NCBI GenBank assembly: GCA_025526915.1
Contig: JAHLKH010000096.1
Span: 33,395-97,394, forward strand
DNA from: Entophlyctis helioformis
Taxonomy: Eukaryota; Chytridiomycota; Chytridiomycetes; Chytridiales; Chytriomycetaceae
Length of the DNA: 64,000 nucleotides
Direction: 5' to 3'
The notes under the pieces are model-generated. The model worked only from the letters and a program-made list of their open reading frames with translations, made no database searches and was not told the origin of the DNA. A program made the position numbers and the translations under genes. Below, piece by piece: positions 56,044-64,000 of the stretch; position 1 is the first letter of the stretch; each line of letters starts with the position of its first letter.

Positions 56044-59000
56044 CATGACCCTCAACGGCAAGGAAACTCCCCACGACGGGTCGCCACCACTAGCGGTTGC
56101 CGCCCCTGCTGCTGAGCACGCCGTGCACCAACGCGGAAACGCCTCCCTCCTTTGACGCCTCCTCGACGGCCATCACCAAGCCGCCTCGAGCCATCGCTGC
56201 TCCAAGTGTGGCCGCCATCAGCACCAAGAGCAAGCCGAGCAAGTGGTACGACCGTCTCATCTGTGGCAGGTGGCCCGACATCGGCCAGCAGGCAACTCCT
56301 GCCAAGAGTGCCTCGCCCTCTGTCTCGACCGTCGAGGATGACGAGCAGCGATCCGCTCCTCCAAACGCTGTGCCAATCAGCATCGATGTGGCTGAAGTCA
56401 ATGCCAACAAGGTGTGGCCGTGCACACACTGCCGTTGCTGCCGTTGCTTCCGCCGCCGCCACTGTTGTTGACTGACACACACACAGCTCCGCTCTGAGCT
56501 CGTGGTGATGCTCGAAGAGGAGGCTGCTCGCATCAAGACTGCCAATCCATCCAAGCATGAAGATCTCGTCAGTGCCATCGACGGGCATGTGGACAGGATG
56601 TTCGAGCTGCGGAGCCAGATCGTCGTGAGCAGCCGCATCGCTCCCCGCTGCTGTGGATGACTCGCTGGCCCAGGCTGCTCGAGTCGCTCCGACTGCGAAA
56701 GTGGATGCTGCCTTTAAGAGCTCAAGCGCGTTCTCGGATCGGCACTCGAGAAGAAAGAGATCATCACGGCCTATAGCTCGTTCCTCAAGGAGGTTGGCGA
56801 GGACGAGGTTGACATTGATGCAGCCACCGTCTCCAACATCGCCACGCTGTCGTCGTCCGTCGTCGAGTTTGTCGACAGGATCCACAAGGCTCCCAAGAAG
56901 ACCGACGGCAGCAGCTTCAAGGCCGTGACGCGCTTCCTCGCCACCAACAGCCTCGAAGTCATCTCGACTGTCATCTCTGCAGCCAAGGTTGCGTCGCAGT
57001 TTTTGCCGTTCCCATTCATTCACGACGCCATTGGCATCATCGACAGCATCTTCAGCAACATCAAGGGCGGCGTGGAAAGCATTGCCGGTCTGAAGAGCTT
57101 CCTGGACGACCTCAAGGAACTCAAGGCGATCCTTGCACCGATGGCCAACCAGCGGTTCTCTGCCGATGTGCGCGACAAGTGCGCTGAGCTGGTGGATCTG
57201 CTCAAGCAAGTTCAGGCGTGCATCCCGACTGGCAACAGCACAACCGTCAGCTGGTACAAGAATATCTCTGAAGCCAAGAAGGTTGCAGCCCAGATCACTG
57301 GATACAATAGCCGTCTTGCCAAGATCAAGGAGGTGCGTGACGATCGCTTTGCTCTCAGGGATCTGTGCACTTGGCTGACTGACACTCTCCACCCACCAGC
57401 TGATCTCGCTCGCCATGCAAGTGGACTCTGCTGTCATGCTGATGCACACGGCCAAGAAACTCAACCTGATCGACACCAAGACAGACAAGATCCTGCAGTG
57501 CGTCTTGCTGCCATTGGCTGCCACCACCACACCATTTCCATCCACTGACACGCGACGCTATACAGATACGTCCGTCCGCGTACTCTCCACCTTCGCCACG
57601 ACGACTTTCAAATCTCAGACGTCCCTGAAGACTCCAAGGGCACATTCACGGTGTACAAGGCCAAGATGGATGGCATGGATTTTGTGCTCAAGACTTTTAA
57701 GCAGCCATCCAACCCAGAGGCGATCGAGACTGAGGCACGCAAGTGGTTCAACATGAGCCACCCCAACATCCTTGATCTCACTGGCATCTGTCTCAAGGGC
57801 AAGGACGACCAGAAGCCATTCCTCGCCTTCCCCTTTGTAAGGGACGATCTTGAGTCCTTCATGGAAGCCCCTCCTCGTCTTTCCATGGACAATCGCATCT
57901 CCATTCTCATTCGTCTGGCCCGCGGTATCCAGTATCTGCACAAGTATGCACCTGATGCACCGATTGTGCATGGCTCACTGACTCTGAGCCATGTCCGCGT
58001 GGGTAAGTGTGCTGTGGATACACATTGGCTTTCATGTCAATGCATTGCTGGATTGTATGCAGATGGGCTGATTGAATGGCATGCCATGACAGAGGCAAAG
58101 ATGAATGATGCTCGCACTCTCAAGATCCGCAGTGTCAAGATTATGCCCAACATCACATCAGCTGGTGATGCCACGCAAGCGATGGACTCCCCCTTTCTAG
58201 CTCCTGAGGCTAAGTGGGATGGCTATGTTGCCAAGGAGCCACTCGACATCTATGCCTTTGGCATCATTGCCATGGCAGTGCTGTCGTCCAAGCTGCCGGA
58301 GCAGCTGGATCTGGAGGCAATGGAGAAGCCTGAAGGTGTCTCGGACCAGCTGTGGGGCATTATCAACAAGTGCCTATATCACGGGGTTGGTTCTCGGCCA
58401 AAGGCAGATGGCCTTGTGCAAGAACTACTCAAGGTTGCACCTCCCAAACCAGGCAAGTCTGTGATGCTGCCTGTAGCTGCATGATCTGGCTGTCCAGCAT
58501 TGAGCTGACTGAAAGAGACCTGAAATGGAAGCAGTCAACAAGGCCATGCTGCAGGCTGGCGCCACTGATCTGGAAACACTCTGCTTCTTGTTCCCTGAGT
58601 GGACCGATGACAGTGAGATCACCATCAACTCGACCAATGCCAATGGCGGAATGCTGCATCTGTTTGATGCTCATCTGGGACGCACCATCTCCACCTTCAG
58701 ACTTGAGTGGAATGCCAAGTTCCACTTGACAGCTCTGTGAGTGCAGTTGTGGTGTGATTGGATGTATGACGTCTGTGGACTGACAGAAGTGCTGTGTGTG
58801 TGCACTGCATGGACAGACGCCTGACTGGCTGTGGTCTCACTGGCATCATTCCCAAGGAGATTGGCAATCTGAGCATGCTGACTGAGCTGTGAGTTGGAGA
58901 AAGCTGCAAGTGTGTGAATGTGGTGGATGGCTAACACTGCTTCACATGGCTGAATGGACAGCTGGCTTGATCAGAATGATCTGGATGGCATCTCACCAAT

Positions 59001-60283
59001 GATCTGGAAACTGACAAAGCTCAAGTCACTGTGAGTGCTTTGATGCCACTGTGGATGGATGGATGGATGCTGATGCATACAAATCTACCAAACAGGCGGC
59101 TAGGACAAAACAAACTGAATGGATCCCTTCCAGTAACAATCAGACTGCTGAGGGACTTGGAGGAGCTGTGAGTGTGAAGCATAGTATGCACTAGCAGAAC
59201 AAGTGAGTTTGACTGACTGGGTGATGGATCACATGCGCAGTGATATCCAGGGCAATCAGATTGGAGAATTGCCAGAGGCTTTGTGGGATCTGCACAAGTT
59301 GACAAAGCTGTGAGTGGCAATGATGGAGAAGCAGTACTGATGAGGCTGCTTTGTTGGCTAACTATTGCATGATGGACAGGAATGTCTCTGATAATGGCAT
59401 CCAGGAAATACCAGAGGAGATTGGACAGTTGACAAGCTTGGAAGTGTTGTATGTCCAGACTGTGGATGGATGATGAAGTGGATTGGATGTGACTGCTGAC
59501 ATGGAGTGGATGCTGCAGGGAATCTGAGAAGCAACAAGCTGAAGAACTGCCTGAATCCATTGGCAAACTGGTGCAATCTGACTGAGTCTGTAAGTTCAAA
59601 CTGTGGATGGATGGTGAAGTGGATTGGATGTGACTACTGACATGGAGTGGATGCTGCAGGGATCTGAGAAGCAACAAGCTGAAGACACTGCCTGAATCCA
59701 TTGGCAATCTGGTCAATCTGACTGAGCTGTAAGTTCAAACTGTGGATGGATGGTGAAGTGATTGGATGTGATTGCTGACATGGAGTGGATGCTGCAGGAA
59801 TCTCAGTTTCAATGAGCTGAAAACACTGCCAAAATCTATTGGTGATTTGACTTGTTTGACCAGTCTGTAAGTTCCAACTGTGGATGGATTGTGAAGTGGA
59901 TTGGATGTGATTGCTGACATTGAGTGGATGCTGCAGGGATCTGTGGAACAACAAGCTGGAGACATTGCCTGAATCCATTGGCAATCTGATCAATCTGACC
60001 AGTCTGTAAGTGTCAACTGTGGATGGATGGTTAAGTGGATAGGATGTGATTACTGACATGGAATGGATGCTGCAGGGATCTGTATGACAATCAGCTGGAA
60101 ACACTGCCTGATTCCAATTGGCAATCTGACAATCTGACCAGTCTGTAAGTGTCAACTGTGGATGGATGGTGAAGTGGATTGGATGTGACTGCTGACATGG
60201 AATGGATGCTGCAGGCGTCTGTATGACAATCAGCTCACAGAACTGCCTGAATCCATTGGCAAACTGGTCAATCTGACTGAGCT
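56044..60283 (+). CDS. Four-helix-like domain + pseudokinase + LRR protein (MLKL-like plan), 3' end disrupted
   Basis: N-terminal helical region (about 56720-57497) with SQFLPFPFIHDAIGIIDSIF and LKSFLDDLKELKAIL, resembling MLKL/HeLo-type bundles. A protein-kinase fold follows (57560-58484): beta-3 Lys kept (MDFVLKTF), HRD replaced by VHGSL, no DFG, APE kept (LAPEAKW), so a predicted pseudokinase. A 61-nt intron (donor GTCTGT near 58462, CTGAC branch, acceptor near 58520) removes the apparent stop at 58482 and joins PPKPGK to PEMEAVNKAM. This leads to an LRR cap (LCFLFPEWTDD) and eleven LRR exons, each 68-72 nt and starting in phase 2: 58817-58888, 58962-59030, 59096-59167, 59241-59309, 59380-59448, 59519-59589, 59660-59728, 59798-59866, 59937-60005, 60076-60144, 60215-60283. 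The retroelement follows at 60325. The start codon is uncertain. Confidence 0.7.
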
Positions 60284-60324
60284 GTAAGTGTCAACTGTGG
60301 ATGGATGGTGAAGTGGATAGGATG
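59449..60324 (+). repeat. Tandem LRR exon-intron modules (about 139 bp each)
   Basis: Six consecutive units consist of one 69-nt LRR exon plus a 70-nt intron. Intron sequences are nearly identical between units (GTAAGTGTCAACTGTGGATG through TGCTGACATGGAATGGATGC then TGCAG). Period: 141, 138, 139, 139, 139 bp. The unit at 59519-59589 carries four one-base indels that destroy its frame. Confidence 0.85.
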
Positions 60325-60580
60325 TGTAACACTGGGCCTCCAGGCGGACTTGCCGGCTGGTTGCAGGGGCAGTGAGTATGCACGCGAGGAAGGGCGGGCA
60401 GACGACTTCATTGAGACATAAGCACAGACCTGGTTGCAGGGGCAGTGAGTATGCACGCGAGGAAGGGCGGGCAGACGACTGCAAGAACGGGGGCAACCAG
60501 AGCGGGGACGCGGCCGGGCGATGTCTGTCCGGTCACGTGGGTCACGTGGATCACGTGACCGCGACCGAGCATCCGTTACA
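60325..60580 (-). mobile_element. 3' LTR of a Ty3/gypsy element
   Basis: On the minus strand it begins TGTAACGGATGC and ends GTGTTACA, a 256-bp terminal repeat with the usual TG...CA ends and a 6-bp inverted TGTAAC/GTTACA terminus. Directly upstream (minus strand, 60581-60588) is the polypurine tract GGGGGGAG that primes plus-strand DNA synthesis. Inside are a direct repeat of about 50 bp (60358-60407 and 60430-60480) and three CACGTG boxes at 60533-60558. No second LTR is in the window. Confidence 0.85.
60531..60560. promoter_or_regulatory. Triple CACGTG (E-box) cluster in the LTR
   Basis: GGTCACGTGGGTCACGTGGA then TCACGTGACC: three CACGTG cores 11-12 bp apart, the last in the perfect palindrome GGTCACGTGACC-like context. 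CACGTG is the binding core of bHLH factors (Cbf1/Pho4/MITF-type). In the LTR this could drive element transcription. Confidence 0.5.
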
Positions 60581-63130
60581 CTCCCCCCAGCGTAGACAGC
60601 CACTTATAAGAAAGAAGAGTGGATGAACAGCGACTAGGGGATGCAGGGGCATTGCGCACACGAGAGGCAGAAGTGCGGGCAACAATGGACGCGTAGGACA
60701 CAGGACGGGGGCCGTGCGCTCAGAGCGACGAGGTGGGGCGGGATGGTTGAGAGGGGGAAGAGAAGAAAGAGAGAAGGAAGGAGGAGAAGAGGGAGGAGGG
60801 AGAGGAGGGAAAGATGGAGAGAGAGAGGGAGATGCGGGTGCAGCAGGTGCGATCGGCTCGTCAGCCGGAGCAGGTGCCGCGGGCGTGGCCGCGTATGGAG
60901 CAGAGGCCACTGGTGCAGGAGCAGGCGCAGTGCGCTTGCGGCGAGAGGACTTGGATGCCTTGGGCTGCGTGGGAGCAGGCGCCGCGGCAGGAGCAGGAGC
61001 AGCCGGTGCAGGGGCAGCCGGTGCAGGAGCCGCGCGCGTGGGCTGAGCCGGTTTGGGCGCCTTGCCTTTAGGCGCCTTGGACGGCCGAGCGTGGAATGCC
61101 TTGACGAGGTCCTGGGCCTTGCGCATGTCGGCGGCTGGGACCCATGTGTTGTCGTCGGCTGGATAGCCAACCCACTTGACCAGATACTCGATCTTGCCGC
61201 GATAAGTGCGCGAGTCGACGATCCGCTCGACCTCGTAGTTGTCCGACGTGCCGTCGTCGGCGTGGTACTCGGGGTCAGGCCGTGAGGGCACGTCCTTGCG
61301 GCCGGTAGGCGCAGACAGAGGGTCAACGTATGGGCAGATCCGGTCGGCATGGAACACGTTGTGGACGCGGTGCAGCGAGGCAGGCAGCGCGAGCGTGTAG
61401 TTGAGGCCAGATTCACCAGAGTCCAGGCTGGTGATGGCAAAAGGGCCGAGCCACTTGGCGGCCGTGAGCGGCGGGCGGTGCGAGTCCGCCGGCCAGGAGA
61501 TGCCCTCAGCGTTGAGGAGCACCATGTCGCCGACCTTGTACGCAGGGTGACGGCGGCGACGCTTGTTTGCCTGAACAGCCATGGCTGCCTGGGCTTTGCG
61601 CCGATTCAAAATGGCTGAGTCGCGAGCAGCGGCCATGTCCAGCAGCAGGTCGCGGGCCGCGGCAGACGGTGCCAGGGCCGGCTCAGACGGGAAGGACCGC
61701 GGGTGGCGGCCAAACGCCAGGAAGAAAGGAGCAAAGCCAGACGAAGCCGACGGCGCGCAGTTGAGGCCAAAGCAGGTGGGACCGAGCAGCACGGCCAGTC
61801 AGAGCCGTGGTAGTCGGCCGCCTTGGCGAGCGCATCCTTGATGGTGCGGATGCTGCGTTCGGCCAAGCCGTCAGTCTGCTGGTGGCGAGCCGTGCTGAGG
61901 TTCTGCTTGATACGGGCAGCGGTGCAGAGGCTCGACCAGAAGGCCGACAGCCAGCGGGCGTCACGGTCCGAGACGATGTCGACGGGAAGCCCTTGCCCGA
62001 GCAGACCCAGCGAGTCAGGAAGAGCTCGGCCAGCTCCTGGGCCGACGACGAGCGGCGGCACGGGAACGCGTCGCAGAGACCGGACAGGCGATCGACCACA
62101 ACCAGAGCAGCATCAAACGCATCGTCTTGTCCGCCCGCAGGCAGGAACATGACGTCCATGGCGACGCTCGAGAAGCAGTCGTCCGGGATCGCGAGTGGAT
62201 GCAGCAGGCCGTCAGGCCGGTGATTGGGCGTGCGGTGGCGCTGGCACACGTCGCATGAGGCGACATAGGCAGCAATGTCCTCAGACATTCTGGGCCAGAA
62301 GTACCGGTTCGACAAGCGGCTGGTGGTCCGCTGACGTCCCTGGTGCGCACCGAAGGGAGAGTCGTGGTAGTGGGCGAGCAGATCCGCGCGCAGAGACTGC
62401 GGCACATACAAGCGGTTGCCTTTGTACCACCACGCACCATCCAAGCACTCCATGTGCACTACGACCTTGCGGTCGGCCGGCGTGGCTGACGACGGGTCAG
62501 CCTTCCAGCCAGGCAGTCTGGAGGCGAATGGGTCGGCCGGCAACGCCGCACGCACGTCTTTCGCCCAGTCAGAGTCAGTGCGCAGATTGGCAGCACGGAT
62601 CGGGACAGGCGAGCGACAGTTTGTGCAGAGAGGGGCCTTTGAGGGATCGCGGGACAGCAGATCGGCCAGCGAGTTGAGCTCGCCAGGCACGTACTCATGG
62701 ATGTATCAAACTCCTGCAGAGACAGGACCCATCGAGCCTGCCGATCCGACAGGTGGGGCTGCGTGGCCAACCAGACCAGCGCCTTGTGGTCAGTGTGCGT
62801 GACAGAGCGCACACTGGACAGCAGATGACGGAAACGCGAGAAGAACTCCACGATGGCGAGCAACTCGCGTTCGTGGGTTGGATAGTTCATCTCGGCTGGG
62901 CTAAGCTTACGTGACCAGCAGGCCACCAGCTTCTCGCCATCTGGGTGGATCTGCGACAGGTAGCCGGCAATGACGTAGTTGCTGGCATCAGTGTAGACAT
63001 GCGTTTCCAGAGCCGGGTCAAAGAACCGCAGCTCGGTTGCCTTCAACACTGCCTGTCGCAGGTCTTCCACAGCCTGCTTTTGGGCAGGGCCCACTCCCAC
63101 TTGGCCAGTAGCTTGTATAGTGGCAAGCAC
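60551..63130 (-). mobile_element. Ty3/gypsy chromovirus pol, 5'-truncated and frame-broken
   Basis: Reading on the minus strand: RNase H domain (62700-63060: HVYTDASNYVIAGYLSQ, HTDHKALVWL), H2C2 zinc-binding integrase start (SCDVCQRHRTPNHRPDG), integrase core (AMDVMFLPAGG, DRDARWLSAFW, ARHQQTDGLAERSIRT), then a chromodomain (YEVERIVDSRTYRGKIEYLV) and an Ala/Pro/Lys-rich tail that reads through the polypurine tract into the LTR (stop at 60551). The frame breaks near 62690 (between RNase H and integrase), 62010 and 61797. Reverse transcriptase, protease and gag are missing: the element is cut off at about 63130. Chromodomain integrases target heterochromatin. Confidence 0.93.
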
Positions 63131-63434
63131 TTAGGGTTAAGGTCTGACAAAGTGTTTGAGATTTAGGGGGGTCATCCGCGTTTCACTGCCAGAGTCACTG
63201 CCAGCCAAATCACCTCCAGAATCACCTCCAAGTTTGGGCCAAAATAGGTCGCCGAAATCGATGACCCATCGAAGACAGAGTGCCGTTAGGGCACACAACC
63301 ATGGGAACATACCGCACCAGGTTAGGGAGAAAGCCCTGTAAATGCTCTTTGCAACGCACTAAACCTCAGGTCTCTACCATGCCTGCAGCCCCCACAGCCC
63401 CTGACGGGAGTTAGGGGGTCCAATTTCGCTCGCT
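63131..63434. other. Intergenic spacer, no gene seen
   Basis: AT-richer than its surroundings, with scattered TTAGGG words (63132, 63165, 63285, 63322, 63410) and short CACTGCCAG/CACCTCCA motifs related to the tandem repeat that follows. No open frame with coding character. Confidence 0.5.
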
Positions 63435-64000
63435 GCAATCACCTCCAGCTCGGCCGTTCCTCTCCAAGTTGCCCTTTCCTCGCTGGATTCACCGCTGGAT
63501 TCACCGCCAGACTCGCTGACCAGCCCATGCCGACTCGGACGTCTGCTGCTCTCAGACTGTAAGTGCAGCCATGGCTGCCCACATGGAGGCATTCCCACTC
63601 ACTCCATCTACCGCCTGCCAGAAAGCCGCACTCTCCAGCCCATCCGGTCACCTCCAGCTCGGCCTTTCCTCGCCAGCTCAGGCTTTCCTCGCTGGATTCA
63701 CCGCTGGATTCACCGCCAGACTCGCTGACCAGCCCATGCCGACTCGGACGTCTGCTGCTCTCAGACTGTAAGTGCAGCCATGACTGCCCACATGGAGACA
63801 TTCCCACTCACTCCATCTACCGCCTGCCAGAAAACCGCACTCTCCAGCCCATCCGGTCACCTCCAACTCGGCCTTTCCTCGCCAGCTCAGGCTTTCCTCG
63901 CTGGATTCACCGCTGGATTCACCGCCAGACTCGCTGACCAGCCCATGCCGACTCGGACGTCTGCTGCTCTCAGACTGTAAGTGCAGCCATGACTGCCCAC
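63435..64000. repeat. 209-bp tandem satellite repeat (about 2.7 copies, runs off the window)
   Basis: The anchor AAGTGCAGCC occurs at 63561, 63770 and 63979, exactly 209 bp apart, and flanking sequence is more than 95 percent identical between copies. Each unit contains an internal doublet GCTGGATTCACC / GCTGGATTCACC. The period is not a multiple of three and the open frames differ between units, so it is probably non-coding. Confidence 0.9.

Noticed and set aside
58482..58484. Stop codon ending the pseudokinase gene before the LRR part
   Set aside because: A 61-nt intron with donor, CTGAC branch site and AG acceptor spans it and joins both parts in phase. It remains unproven without transcripts.
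59449..60324. Regularly spaced repeats resembling a CRISPR array
   Set aside because: The repeats are LRR exons with intact splice sites in a eukaryotic gene; both the repeat and the spacer are conserved.
63131..63420. Several TTAGGG words suggesting a telomere
   Set aside because: They are scattered, not in tandem, and sit between a retroelement and a satellite, so they do not form a telomeric array.

Overview
This is a GC-rich, densely packed eukaryotic nuclear segment, most likely from an early-diverging fungus; a chytrid is my best guess. The basis is short introns (about 60-140 nt) with CTAAC or CTGAC branch sites just before AG, compact gene spacing, and a gene set that combines fungal-type proteins (IQGAP/Rng2, ABCC transporter, RIB7, GAPDH) with genes lost from many yeasts (BLOC1S1, MOB4/phocein, an FBXO31-like F-box protein, AVL9). 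The species call is inference. I reconstructed exon boundaries by hand, checking reading phase and family alignment.

Layout. 1-3.7 kb: the tail of an acidic protein, a duplicated segment, a broken ankyrin-repeat gene and a small low-complexity gene. 4.0-8.6 kb: two truncated hemoglobin genes flanking a Q/P/H-rich gene of unknown function. 8.8-10.1 kb: NIF3-like. 10.4-14.5 kb: a second block of the same ankyrin-bearing duplication (one intact copy, one broken). 14.5-26.3 kb: Ubc1-type E2, a signal-peptide membrane protein, PRMT1, an FBXO31-like F-box gene, an ABCC/MRP transporter, BLOC1S1 and RIB7. 26.7-28.7 kb: a secreted protein and a fourth ankyrin copy. 28.9-41.3 kb: catalase, MOB4, IQGAP, GAPDH and cyclophilin H. 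41.4-50.8 kb: a protein with a TQT motif array, AVL9, Dsk2/ubiquilin and epsilon-COP. 51-56 kb: a divergent ankyrin gene, a retroelement integrase scrap and NLE1/Rsa4. 56-60.3 kb: a helical-domain, pseudokinase and LRR gene whose LRR exons were amplified together with their introns. 60.3-63.1 kb: a 5'-truncated Ty3/gypsy chromovirus inserted into that array. 63.1-64 kb: a 209-bp tandem repeat.

Most genes are unrelated housekeeping genes. The themes that link them are membrane traffic (AVL9, epsilon-COP, BLOC1S1), ubiquitin (E2, F-box, Dsk2), cytokinesis/STRIPAK signalling (IQGAP, MOB4) and oxygen/peroxide handling (globins, catalase). Four observations stand out: an MLKL-like architecture fused to an expanding LRR array, a catalase whose proximal heme Tyr codon reads Cys, six GC-AG introns among about 80 resolved, and an ankyrin family spreading by segmental duplication. 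Several conserved genes carry isolated one-base frame breaks, which may be assembly errors.
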